From positions 1 through 63,318 of the forward strand of contig CALAUG010000015.1 in the NCBI GenBank assembly GCA_937892155.1: a stretch of DNA of 63,318 nucleotides. The letters run 5' to 3'. Source of the DNA: an uncultured Bacteroidales bacterium. Lineage in GTDB: Bacteria > Bacteroidota > Bacteroidia > Bacteroidales > UBA1715. Position numbers and translations under genes: made by a program. The notes below the pieces were generated by a model. That model did no database searches. It saw only the letters and a list, made by a program, of their open reading frames with translations, and was not told the DNA's origin. Within the stretch, counting starts at the first letter, position 1. Each line of letters starts with the position of its first letter. This document shows positions 8,270 through 17,208 of this stretch, piece by piece.

Positions 8270-8563
8270 ATGGGCTTTTTATCTTCTTTTTACAATCCGC
8301 AGCAGCCACGTGGCTTCAATATGCCGACGCGTTATTACGACAAGGAGAAAGAAGAAAAAGAACATAGGCGCAAAGTAATTTTGCAACAAATAAAACTCGA
8401 AAAAGGTGAAGAACTGCCCAGAGGCGAATTTGTTTCCGATTTACATAGAAAATTGGAAGCAAACAAACTGCACCATAGGAAATCAAGCGCAAACGCATTT
8501 AAAACACTTGTTATCTTAGCATTTCTTGTTTTTCTAGGAATTTATCTCATTATGAGATTATAA
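8270..8563 (+). CDS. Small tail-anchored membrane protein, unknown function
   Basis: A 97-residue protein with a polar, strongly charged N-terminal part (about 1-72, rich in Lys, Glu and His) and one C-terminal hydrophobic helix (about 76-95) ending MRL. This predicts a single-pass protein with most of its mass in the cytoplasm. It has a good -7 box and its own position between two minus-strand genes, which supports its being real. I do not recognise a named family. Confidence 0.6.
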   Translation: MGFLSSFYNPQQPRGFNMPTRYYDKEKEEKEHRRKVILQQIKLEKGEELPRGEFVSDLHRKLEANKLHHRKSSANAFKTLVILAFLVFLGIYLIMRL

Positions 8564-8578
8564 AATTGGAAGTCGGAA

Positions 8579-9529
8579 TCAAAAATTCTTATTTCTAAAA
8601 CGTTTTCCTTGATAGGAATCTCTTTTTTCCAATTCTTTTTCAATACGTTGCAAGACAACATCATAGCGTGTAATTCCCCACGTATTTTCCCTCAAAAAAC
8701 GAGGTGGAACTTCACCAGCAAAACGTTCAATCACAAATGCCGGATTTAGACGTTCTGTAATATCTACAATAAACGGAATGTAATTGTCCATCGTGAACGA
8801 GTAAAAATCATTTGGATTATTGTAAAACTCCTGCTCCATTTTGGTATTTCGTATCAACTGTAACTGGTGAAATTTAACACCATTCATCGGCAATTCGTTT
8901 ATCATTTGCACCGCCGACAGCCACATGTCAACCGTCTCACCTGGCAATCCATACATAAAATGTCCAGCTGTGTGTATTCCGAACGAATGAGTTTTTTCTA
9001 TTGCATCGACAGCCTGACGAAATGTATGACCACGATTAATACGCATTAAGGTTTTGTCGTAACACGACTCTATTCCATATTCAATGGAAACGAACATTTT
9101 TTCCTGCAAACGGGCAAAATATTCCAATTTACGGTCATCTATACAATCGGGACGGGTACCAACGACAATACCACGAATTAACGGATGTTCTATTGCCGGA
9201 CGGTACAATTCATCCATTTTTTCAAGACTCGCATACGTATTTGAATACGCCTGGAAGTATGCAAGATACCCATCGGCACGACGGTATCTATTTTGATGAA
9301 ATTCAATTCCTTCATCCAACTGCTGTGTTACCGACTTCCGTACATCGCAATACGATGGATTAAACGCTTCGTTTACACAATATGTACACCCACCGACGCC
9401 AATACTTCCGTCACGATTGGGGCAAGTAAAGCCAGCATTAAGCGTTAATTTCTGCATACGTCCGCCAAAGCGTTCCTGCAAAAAACGCTTGTACGAATTA
9501 AACCGTCGGTTATCGCCCCACTGATACAT
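8579..9529 (-). CDS. YhcC-like radical SAM protein (TIGR01212 type)
   Basis: Near the N-terminus, NAGFTCPNRDG and GGCTYC supply three cysteines (36, 48, 51; C-x11-C-x2-C) that match the 4Fe-4S site of the YhcC branch of radical SAM enzymes. Downstream motifs include VGTRPDC, SIEYGIES and GHFMYGLPGET, as in the Elp3-like radical SAM fold. Length (316 residues) is normal. The family's substrate is not firmly established. Its -7 box is at 9549-9556. Confidence 0.88.
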   Translation of the reverse strand: MYQWGDNRRFNSYKRFLQERFGGRMQKLTLNAGFTCPNRDGSIGVGGCTYCVNEAFNPSYCDVRKSVTQQLDEGIEFHQNRYRRADGYLAYFQAYSNTYASLEKMDELYRPAIEHPLIRGIVVGTRPDCIDDRKLEYFARLQEKMFVSIEYGIESCYDKTLMRINRGHTFRQAVDAIEKTHSFGIHTAGHFMYGLPGETVDMWLSAVQMINELPMNGVKFHQLQLIRNTKMEQEFYNNPNDFYSFTMDNYIPFIVDITERLNPAFVIERFAGEVPPRFLRENTWGITRYDVVLQRIEKELEKRDSYQGKRFRNKNF

Positions 9530-9548
9530 TCTATCGCAATTAGAGACA

Positions 9549-9556
9549 CAAAGATA
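9549..9556 (-). promoter_or_regulatory. Predicted -7 box for the radical SAM gene
   Basis: TATCTTTG on the minus strand, ending 19 nt before the ATG at 9529. Confidence 0.5.
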
Positions 9557-9609
9557 ATGAAAGAAAATAGTCGCCCGTAAAAATTTCTCAATTCATGACT
9601 ATTAACAGG

Positions 9610-11199
9610 TTAAAACTTCGCTTCGCACGTTATTGTCATCAGTTCATTTGTCACTGGATGTTTGAATGAAATTTTTTGCGCATGTAAATATAAACGGTCA
9701 GATTGCGTACCATACAATGTATCACCCACTATCGGACAATTCAAGCCTTTATAATATGCGGAATGAACACGAAGTTGATGAGTTCTGCCGGTTTGAGGGA
9801 AAAATAGCACTTTCGTTTTACCATTTTTACGTTCCAAGACTTTATAGCGCGTTACAGCAACCTTACCATTTTCTTCATCAACGACCTGAATTGGCCTTTC
9901 GTCAAAATCGGGACGCATAGGTAATGCTATTTCACCTTCGTCACTTTCCACTACTCCATCGAGCAACGCAACGTACTCTTTTTGTACACTGTGATTCTCA
10001 AACTGCCGTTGTAACGCACGGCAGTCATCCAATGTTTTTGCAATAAGTAAAATACCCGACGTTGCCATATCCAAACGATGGACGACATAGGCAATGCCAC
10101 ATCGCTGTTTTGCCCATTGGTACATTGATGGTTGCGGAATATTTCCTGGAACTGACAACACATCTATTGGTTTGTTTACGACAATAATATGCTCATCTTC
10201 AAATAAAATTTCCACGTCTTTTGATAAATCAAAATCTGGCGCGAAGCGGTTTTCTTCCACCTTCAATCCCTGCAACATAAATTGCAGAATCGGTTCACAT
10301 TTCAATTTACAGGCTTTATAAAAACTTCCTTGACGACGGACTTCCCCTTTCGGGGATTTTCCCCACCAGAATTCAGCCATTGCAATAGGTTTGAGTTGAT
10401 TTGCATAGGCATATTGCAACAAGCGTGGCGCCGCACATTCACCAGCACCAGCTGGCGGCATTTGACCATTCCATATTTCAAAAGCATTTTTTTCTTCACC
10501 CAACGCATTCAAGAAAACAAAATGTTCAAAAATCTTCCGTTGCAATGCACATGACAATTCTTTTCTTTTTTGACAAGCTACATCAATTTCATTTTGAATC
10601 TGACAACGACAGACATCCAACTCATTTAATTGCTGTTGCAATTTTTGCTGCAGCCGTTTGTATTCCGCCTTCCGAAACTGACTCTCACGAATCAACTTTT
10701 GGAGCACAACCTCATTATCCGTCTGTTTCCGTATTTCATCGCGATGTTCTTTGGCACATTGCATTTGTCTCTTTTCATTAGACAATTGTAATTCAATCTG
10801 CTTTTTCATAGTTTCGTACTTTTCAAAAATTTCGTGCGATTGCAATTGTTCTATGTGGCGATTAATCAACGTTATTTCAAATTCCTCTTTCTTGAAAAAA
10901 CCATTTTCTTGAATCAAATCATACACTGGCGGGACAAAATATTCATGAATATTCTGTCCTTGTATTTGTCCGGAGAATGCTGCGACAAAACCAACTTCAT
11001 CAGTCGAATTTTTCACGACCAATACGCCAAACATTTTTCCATTCTGTAATTCCTCACGCCAATCTTCACGAGATTGAATGTACGTCTGGACTTGATTTGC
11101 TGCCATTATCGACAACAAATGAGGCGCATAGCAAAACGGACAAGTAAATGTATCCGGCAACGCAATAGTTGATATGTCTTTGGTGAATCTGTGAAACAT
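9610..11199 (-). CDS. RluA-family pseudouridine synthase with a long N-terminal extension
   Basis: The C-terminal part (about 325-529) is a RluA-type synthase that converts uridine to pseudouridine in RNA. It has HRLD (374-377, catalytic Asp377) in HRLDMATSGI and the closing motif GRTHQLRVH (471-479). The first 310 residues are an extension: a CPFC pair near residue 20, a charged predicted coiled coil (about 114-220) and a block with PPAGAGECAAPRLL and FWWGKSP. This long form is familiar from Bacteroidetes, and the GAGECAAPRLL block is also seen in some other bacterial RluA homologues. I chose the ATG at 11199 because the -7 box (11215-11222) lies across an upstream TTG. The RNA target is unknown. 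Confidence 0.88.
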   Translation of the reverse strand: MFHRFTKDISTIALPDTFTCPFCYAPHLLSIMAANQVQTYIQSREDWREELQNGKMFGVLVVKNSTDEVGFVAAFSGQIQGQNIHEYFVPPVYDLIQENGFFKKEEFEITLINRHIEQLQSHEIFEKYETMKKQIELQLSNEKRQMQCAKEHRDEIRKQTDNEVVLQKLIRESQFRKAEYKRLQQKLQQQLNELDVCRCQIQNEIDVACQKRKELSCALQRKIFEHFVFLNALGEEKNAFEIWNGQMPPAGAGECAAPRLLQYAYANQLKPIAMAEFWWGKSPKGEVRRQGSFYKACKLKCEPILQFMLQGLKVEENRFAPDFDLSKDVEILFEDEHIIVVNKPIDVLSVPGNIPQPSMYQWAKQRCGIAYVVHRLDMATSGILLIAKTLDDCRALQRQFENHSVQKEYVALLDGVVESDEGEIALPMRPDFDERPIQVVDEENGKVAVTRYKVLERKNGKTKVLFFPQTGRTHQLRVHSAYYKGLNCPIVGDTLYGTQSDRLYLHAQKISFKHPVTNELMTITCEAKF

Positions 11200-11214
11200 A
11201 CTGTCTTTCCATTG

Positions 11215-11222
11215 CAAAATTA
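11215..11222 (-). promoter_or_regulatory. Predicted -7 box for the pseudouridine synthase gene
   Basis: TAATTTTG on the minus strand fits TAnnTTTG and ends 16 nt before the ATG at 11199. Confidence 0.45.
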
Positions 11223-11267
11223 TGTATTTTTACCCAAATAAATATTTTGACAAAACAGAAACAGCAA

Positions 11268-12512
11268 ATGGCTCATTTTCGTATTCGATATGCCACGTAC
11301 AACGGACGATTTAAAGCATGTACTATGCTTGATACCATTGAATATGTAAATGATTCAGCAACGGCATTTCCACAGAATACGGGCCGTTTGGAAAAACTAT
11401 TAAGCCACGATACCCCACCACAAAATGAAGATTCTTTTTTTCTTGACATTTGGACGCCACAGTCAGGAGACAAAAAACCTGTATTATTTTGGATTCACGG
11501 CGGGGCTTTTGTTGCTGGTGCCAGCAGTGACAAACAAAATGACGCCACTCATTTGGCAAACAATGCGAATATAATTGTCGTCAGCGTTTCGTATCGTTTG
11601 GGATTTCTCGGCACAGCCTATTTTGATGGTATCTCACAACAAAATTGTGGATTCCACGACATTATCACGGCACTGGAATGGACAAACAAACATATTTCGC
11701 AGTTTAATGGCGATGCAAACAATATTACCATTGGCGGACAATCGTCGGGTGCATGGTACGCTATGGCAATACACACATCACAAAAATTGCAGCATTTATT
11801 TCAAAAGACTATGCTTTTCAGTTGGCCAGGGACAATGAAAGCCATATCAAAACAAACATCACAATCTATATCAAATTCATTCCTGGCACACATCAATTCT
11901 ATTGAAGACGAACCAATTGAAACAATTTTAGAAATGCAAAAGGCGATTGGAAAAGAAAATAAAAAGAAATACAACTTTGATGTTCCCTTACTGCCGAGTA
12001 GCGAAAATGAATACATTTCCAACAACGTATTCCGTGACATAGAAAAAATTGACAAAAGACTGTTTATCCAATACACAGAAAATGAATGTGGAGCATACGT
12101 ATACCACTATCCTATCGGACCTAAAACACCTCCGCTCATAGTTGCTCCATTTTTGAAACGATATTGTCCCGAACAGGCTTACAAAAACTTAAAAAAAGAT
12201 AGAAGAAACACCAAAGACACATACAAATCGGTTGTCAACATAACATCAGAAATATTGTTTCGCGAACCAGCAAAACAAATTGCACACATTACAGGAAAAC
12301 GATGCATTCTACACGAATTCAGTTATCCCGCAGGAAACCAAAGGACAGGATGCTGTCACTGCTTCGATATTCCCTTCATATTGGGGTGCATAGAAAATTG
12401 GCAGACGAGCAAAATTTTTGAAGGATGCGATTTTGAAAAAATGAAACAAGTTTCTTTACAATTGCAAAATACCATACGACTGTTTCTCTACGACGAAGAT
12501 AAACTAGGTTAA
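11268..12512 (+). CDS. Carboxylesterase/lipase family (type B) protein
   Basis: An alpha/beta hydrolase with the type B carboxylesterase pattern. The oxyanion-hole motif HGGAF is at 77-81 and the nucleophile elbow GQSSG (157-161) replaces the usual GESAG. A candidate acidic residue is in ENECGAY, and a histidine lies in CCHCFDIPF, matching the family's 'HG.DIPY' block. No signal peptide is visible, so it is likely cytoplasmic. At 414 residues it is shorter than the roughly 500 of typical members. I chose the ATG at 11268; a TTG at 11247 would add seven residues. The natural substrate is unknown. Confidence 0.8.
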   Translation: MAHFRIRYATYNGRFKACTMLDTIEYVNDSATAFPQNTGRLEKLLSHDTPPQNEDSFFLDIWTPQSGDKKPVLFWIHGGAFVAGASSDKQNDATHLANNANIIVVSVSYRLGFLGTAYFDGISQQNCGFHDIITALEWTNKHISQFNGDANNITIGGQSSGAWYAMAIHTSQKLQHLFQKTMLFSWPGTMKAISKQTSQSISNSFLAHINSIEDEPIETILEMQKAIGKENKKKYNFDVPLLPSSENEYISNNVFRDIEKIDKRLFIQYTENECGAYVYHYPIGPKTPPLIVAPFLKRYCPEQAYKNLKKDRRNTKDTYKSVVNITSEILFREPAKQIAHITGKRCILHEFSYPAGNQRTGCCHCFDIPFILGCIENWQTSKIFEGCDFEKMKQVSLQLQNTIRLFLYDEDKLG

Positions 12513-12572
12513 AAAGAGGTCTGGAATCAGGAATTAAAATCTGGTTGCAACAAGTTTATCTTACCTATTAAA

Positions 12573-14600
12573 CTACGTAGTAGCAAAGGGAATACGAAAG
12601 TTACATCCAGACTTCCATTCGGAACAACCATACGCCGTTTTTCCTTTCAAAATAGTTCCTTTGCCACACAACGGGCAAATAGTTCCAATAATTGAATCAT
12701 CAGCAATCTGTTGTTTATCTTTATTTTCTGTTTTTTTCTTTGACTGACGTGGTTTTCGTGGTTGTTTTGGTTTATCCTCTTTTTTTGCTTTAGTTTTTTC
12801 CTCCACAATGGCAACACGACGGTTCGTGTTATCATTAAGCACAGCAGTCACAAGTTCCGAAACCATTTGTTTCAATTCATCGAGGAATTGTTTAGCATCG
12901 TACTGATGATGTTCTATGCCACGCAATTTTTTCTCCCATTGCCCTGTCAGTTCTGCACTTTTGAGAGAATCCTCGTATATCAATTGAATTAATTCAATTC
13001 CTGTCGGCGTAGCGACAAGATTTTTCTTTTCTTTCTGTATATAACGACGTTTGAACAAGGTCTCTATAATAGCCGCACGTGTTGACGGACGCCCAATGCC
13101 ATTTTCTTTCAGTGCGTCACGTAATTCTTCATTATCCACCATTTTTCCAGCAGTTTCCATTGCTCGTAACAATGTGGCTTCAGTATATGGTTTGGGCGGT
13201 TGAGTCCATTTTTCCGTCAATGCTGGTTTGTGCGGTCCTGATTCTCCTTTTTGAAAAACTGGCAATGTTTTTTCTTCATCGTCTTTCTTATCCTCTTCGT
13301 CCGAATCATTCTTATCAAAAACAATGCGCCAACCGGCATCAATAATCTGTTTTCCCGTAGCTTTAAACTCGTATGTATCGGCCTTGCCCAATGCTACCGT
13401 TGTTGAAAACTTACAATCGGGATAAAACGCAGCAATAAAATGGCGAGCGACTAAATCATACACCCGTTGTTCATCACTTGAAAGTCCCTGTGGAACGACA
13501 CCTGTTGGTATAATAGCATGGTGGTCGGTAACTTTTGACGAATCGAAAACTTTTTTACTTTTCGGCAACTTTTTACCACGGAACGGTTCCAACAACGTAA
13601 GATACCCAGTTTGTGAAAGCCCACCCATAATTTGCGGACATTTTGCATAAATATCGTCGCTCAAATACGTTGTATCGACACGCGGATACGTTGTATATTT
13701 TTTTTCGTATAAACTTTGAATCAACTGCAATGTTTTGTCGGCAGAGAATGCAAATTTTTTATTGCAATCAACCTGCAACGATGTCAAATCATATAAACGT
13801 GGAGGTGCTTCCGTACCATTTCTTTGAGAAATATCGGTAATAGTAAACGGACAACCTTTTATTGCTTCAAGTATTGCCTGTCCGTCCTCTTGTTTTTCAA
13901 ACTTTCCCGAGGTTGCCGTAAACGTAGTATCGCGATATATAGTAGACAAAACCCAATATTGCGTCGGTACAAAATTTTCAATTTCCAGTTGCCGATTTAC
14001 AATCATTGCAAGCGTCGGCGTCTGCACACGTCCAATAGACAATATCTGACGATTTTGCCCATATTTCAAAGTATATAAACGTGTGGCATTCATACCTAAC
14101 AACCAGTCTCCAATGGCACGTACCAATCCAGCCTCGTACAACGACTGATATTCAGATTGATCTTTTAAAGTTTGGAAACCTTCTTTAATAGATTCTTCCG
14201 TCAGCGAAGAAATCCACAAACGTTTTACCGGACACGTTGCACGAGCTTTCTGCATCACCCAGCGTTGTATCAGTTCTCCCTCCTGACCAGCATCACCACA
14301 ATTGATAATTTCATCGGCTTGCTGCATTAGAGATTCTATTATTTTGAACTGTTTTTCTATACCACGGTCTGAAATAAGTTTAATACCAAATTTTTCAGGA
14401 ATCATAGGCAAACGGGAAAGCGACCAGGATTTCCATTGGTCGGTATAATCATTCGGTTCCTTTAACGTACATAAATGGCCGAAAGTCCACGTCACCTGAT
14501 AGCCATTGCCTTCAATATATCCGTCTCTCGTTGACGTCGCGCCCAACACATTTGCAATATCACGGGCCACACTCGGTTTTTCGGCAATACAGACTATCAT
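12573..14600 (-). CDS. topB: DNA topoisomerase III
   Basis: A type IA topoisomerase that passes single strands through transient nicks. The Toprim domain carries EKPSVARD (7-14) and DAGQEGEL (103-110). The active-site tyrosine is Tyr305, in TTYPRVDTTYL. A Lys-rich linker leads to a C-terminal zinc ribbon with CPLC and later Cys residues. Length (675) fits TopB. The ATG is 1 bp after the stop of the upstream HAD gene, so the two are co-transcribed and probably coupled in translation. Confidence 0.95.
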   Translation of the reverse strand: MIVCIAEKPSVARDIANVLGATSTRDGYIEGNGYQVTWTFGHLCTLKEPNDYTDQWKSWSLSRLPMIPEKFGIKLISDRGIEKQFKIIESLMQQADEIINCGDAGQEGELIQRWVMQKARATCPVKRLWISSLTEESIKEGFQTLKDQSEYQSLYEAGLVRAIGDWLLGMNATRLYTLKYGQNRQILSIGRVQTPTLAMIVNRQLEIENFVPTQYWVLSTIYRDTTFTATSGKFEKQEDGQAILEAIKGCPFTITDISQRNGTEAPPRLYDLTSLQVDCNKKFAFSADKTLQLIQSLYEKKYTTYPRVDTTYLSDDIYAKCPQIMGGLSQTGYLTLLEPFRGKKLPKSKKVFDSSKVTDHHAIIPTGVVPQGLSSDEQRVYDLVARHFIAAFYPDCKFSTTVALGKADTYEFKATGKQIIDAGWRIVFDKNDSDEEDKKDDEEKTLPVFQKGESGPHKPALTEKWTQPPKPYTEATLLRAMETAGKMVDNEELRDALKENGIGRPSTRAAIIETLFKRRYIQKEKKNLVATPTGIELIQLIYEDSLKSAELTGQWEKKLRGIEHHQYDAKQFLDELKQMVSELVTAVLNDNTNRRVAIVEEKTKAKKEDKPKQPRKPRQSKKKTENKDKQQIADDSIIGTICPLCGKGTILKGKTAYGCSEWKSGCNFRIPFATT

Positions 14601-14601
14601 A

Positions 14602-15456
14602 CTATTTCAATTTTTCTTGATTCTTTTTTTCCAATTGATTGAACTCGTAGTTCGATTTTATTTGAGAAATAACCGATTCCACAATCCTATATATTTCCCC
14701 ACCCTTCGAATAATCAGCAACACAGGCAAAATTCACACGGCCGTCGTGTATCAATTTTTTTGCAAGTTCCTTTTTTGTCGTGCTATGTGGTCTATAAATA
14801 GCGACAGATTTTCCTCCTGACGTTTTTACCATACGCATACATGGAATATCCGTTTCTCCATCGCCGAAATATATCATGTGTTTAAATGGTACCGGACGTT
14901 CCGAGTCTGGCTTATATTCATTAACCAAATAATTCTCGCTGACATTAGAAATTCCCTTATTTATCATGAACAAGAATTGAGTTTTTGCAGTGAAATCAAC
15001 TGCAACCGCTGGCCATTCGGCAATGCCATCAACATTATACAAGAATGAGCAAGCATAAATTTGTTTAAATTTTGATGCAATAGACGTACCTTCTATCATT
15101 TCTTTCAATCCTGACGAATTAATATAATGCTCAATAACGACATCATATTTTTTCCCCAACTCAGCTACTACATCAAACCATTCCTCGACACCTTTGTACA
15201 ATTCAACACTTTTACCATATTCAACAAATGCCTGACGTTTGATGCTTTTCCCTGCAGCACGTGCTTTATCTATCATCAACTTCATATAACACAGCACATT
15301 ACTTGCATTGTGTTTTTTCACCACTGCATCAACCTCATTCCAAAAGTCTTTTTTGTTTTTTATGCCGATATCTTTCAGAAAATCATACTCCTGCATATTA
15401 CAAGGAGAGAGTGTTCCGTCAAAATCGTAAATAAGTGCAACTGTCGGTTTGTTCAT
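14602..15456 (-). CDS. HAD-superfamily phosphatase-like protein
   Basis: The N-terminus carries the HAD nucleophile motif DFDGTLSP (residues 11-18), and a late motif YFGDGETDIPCM supplies the acidic metal ligands. The inserted region between them is helical, as in phosphoserine phosphatase-like HADs. The substrate is unknown. The ATG at 15456 is preferred: upstream in-frame residues lack HAD homology and a -7 box lies at 15474-15481. It sits immediately before topB in a two-gene operon, an association without an obvious functional reason. Confidence 0.82.
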   Translation of the reverse strand: MNKPTVALIYDFDGTLSPCNMQEYDFLKDIGIKNKKDFWNEVDAVVKKHNASNVLCYMKLMIDKARAAGKSIKRQAFVEYGKSVELYKGVEEWFDVVAELGKKYDVVIEHYINSSGLKEMIEGTSIASKFKQIYACSFLYNVDGIAEWPAVAVDFTAKTQFLFMINKGISNVSENYLVNEYKPDSERPVPFKHMIYFGDGETDIPCMRMVKTSGGKSVAIYRPHSTTKKELAKKLIHDGRVNFACVADYSKGGEIYRIVESVISQIKSNYEFNQLEKKNQEKLK

Positions 15457-15473
15457 TTTCAAAATTTTGTAAG

Positions 15474-15481
15474 CAAAAATA
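15474..15481 (-). promoter_or_regulatory. Predicted -7 box for the HAD-topB operon
   Basis: TATTTTTG on the minus strand, ending 17 nt before the ATG at 15456. Confidence 0.45.
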
Positions 15482-15634
15482 AAAAAATTAGGGAATGATA
15501 TACTCTCTACCTGTAAATCAATGTTATGAGTTTTTGGTAGTTTTACAATTCTTGATGCCACACCATTGGATATTTTTTTGCGTCACAATTAGTAACATAT
15601 AAATTTTCCTAATTAATAATTCTTAAATTCATCG

Positions 15635-15642
15635 TATTTTTG
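15635..15642 (+). promoter_or_regulatory. Predicted -7 box for the AGCS symporter
   Basis: TATTTTTG fits TAnnTTTG and ends 25 nt before the ATG at 15668. The intergenic region from 15457 was checked for a glycine riboswitch pattern and none was recognised. Confidence 0.45.
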
Positions 15643-15667
15643 CCATCAGTCTGAATAACGAAACTGT

Positions 15668-17047
15668 ATGAGTGAACTTTTTAGTACGATAAGTGAATAT
15701 CTTTGGGGATTTCCTATGATTGTACTGCTTATCGGGACCCACTTATATCTCACTATTCGTTTACGTTTTCCTCAACGATATATTGGCAAAGCAATAAAAC
15801 TATCTTTTATCAAAGATAAGAATTCAAAAGGCGATGTAAGTCAATTTTCAGCTTTGATGACAAGTTTAGCAGCTACAATCGGAACAGGGAACATTATTGG
15901 CGTAGCAACAGCTATCACATTGGGTGGACCAGGAGCGGTATTCTGGTGCTGGTTAACGGGATTTCTCGGTATAGCCACACGATATTCCGAAGCGTTATTA
16001 GCTGTGAAATATAGAACAAGAACAGCACACGATACTATGGTTGGAGGACCAATGTATGCCATTGAACGTGGTATGAAATGTAAGTGGCTCGCTGTCTTAT
16101 TTGCTTGTTTTGCATTTTTAGCCTCATTTGGTATCGGCGACATGGTTCAAAGCAACGCCATTGCAACAGTTCTCCAAGAGACTCTGGAAATCCCAGCATT
16201 TTGGACAGGAACCGTGTGTACAATCATTGTTGGAGCTGTCATAATTTTTGGAGTGAAGGGTATTTCCAACGTATGCAAAAGATTGGTACCATTTATGGCG
16301 ATTTCCTATTTATTAGGCTGTTTAACACTTATTTGCATAAATATAGAATGGATTATTCCCGCTTTTAAACTGATTATTTCCGATGCATTTTCTTCGCAAT
16401 CTATAAGTGGCGGCGTTATTGGTTCCATCATAACCGTTGCTATGCGATATGGTATCGCGAGAGGATTATTTTCTAACGAAGCCGGCATGGGGTCTGCACC
16501 GATTATAGCTGCCGCCGCACAAACGAAAAATCCCATCAGACAAGCATTAGTGTCATCTACCTCCGTATTTTGGGACACCGTCGTTATGTGCGCTATGACA
16601 GGATTAGTATTAGTATCATCGAGTTTAGCCGACAATTCAATAGACATAAACAATGCGACCTCAGGATTACTCACCCAAAAAGCATTTGCACAAATTCCAT
16701 GGCATATCGGAACAATGCCTCTCGGCACAATTATTTTAACCATTGCAATATGCACATTTGCGTTTTCTACCATTTTAGGTTGGAGCTACTACGGAGAAAA
16801 AGCTTTGGAATATTTATGCGGAAAACACGGCAAAACGGGCTGCTATGTCTTTAGGATACTTATTACCCTCGCAACATTTGCCGGCGCAAACTGGACCCTC
16901 GATGCAGTATGGAATTTTGGCGACACAGCAAACGCACTCATGGCAATACCCAATCTGATTTGTTTAATCTGTCTCAGCGGAGTTCTAGTAAAAGAGACGA
17001 AACATTATTTATGGGACGGAAATTTAGACGAAGAAGCTGAAGTATAA
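15668..17047 (+). CDS. Alanine/glycine:cation symporter family protein
   Basis: A member of the AGCS family, which imports alanine or glycine with sodium or protons at the inner membrane. Family blocks visible are GTGNIIGVATAI (72-83), GGPGAVFWCW shortly after, VGGPMYAIE, GIARGLFSNEAGMGSAPI and FAFSTILGWSYYGEKA. There are many hydrophobic helices, about ten or eleven. Length (459) is normal. It stands alone with its own -7 box. Exact substrate is not determined. Confidence 0.93.
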   Translation: MSELFSTISEYLWGFPMIVLLIGTHLYLTIRLRFPQRYIGKAIKLSFIKDKNSKGDVSQFSALMTSLAATIGTGNIIGVATAITLGGPGAVFWCWLTGFLGIATRYSEALLAVKYRTRTAHDTMVGGPMYAIERGMKCKWLAVLFACFAFLASFGIGDMVQSNAIATVLQETLEIPAFWTGTVCTIIVGAVIIFGVKGISNVCKRLVPFMAISYLLGCLTLICINIEWIIPAFKLIISDAFSSQSISGGVIGSIITVAMRYGIARGLFSNEAGMGSAPIIAAAAQTKNPIRQALVSSTSVFWDTVVMCAMTGLVLVSSSLADNSIDINNATSGLLTQKAFAQIPWHIGTMPLGTIILTIAICTFAFSTILGWSYYGEKALEYLCGKHGKTGCYVFRILITLATFAGANWTLDAVWNFGDTANALMAIPNLICLICLSGVLVKETKHYLWDGNLDEEAEV

Positions 17048-17179
17048 AACTCGTTTGGAAGAAATTCATCTTTTATATTCACAGAAGTCGTCAAAGCCTG
17101 GTTTGTTCCCGATAACCGGCACCCAACAACTAATTATGCATTATTTATTAACACCCCTATTTCACCTCGTTTTTCCTTG

Positions 17180-17187
17180 TATATTTG
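17180..17187 (+). promoter_or_regulatory. Predicted -7 box for purL
   Basis: TATATTTG fits TAnnTTTG and ends 21 nt before the purL ATG. The rest of the 161 bp gap holds no other recognised site. Confidence 0.5.
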
Positions 17188-17208
17188 TGCGTCAAAAAAT
17201 TTTGAACT

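Noticed and set aside
12496..12562. Terminator between the esterase and topB
   Set aside because: A 10-bp inverted repeat exists (AAGATAAACT and AGTTTATCTT) but the arms are 47 bp apart with no T-run, so it is weak as a terminator.
15457..15667. Glycine riboswitch before the AGCS symporter
   Set aside because: No aptamer-like GGAGAG or GCGCCGAAGGGGCAA segments were seen; only a -7 box.
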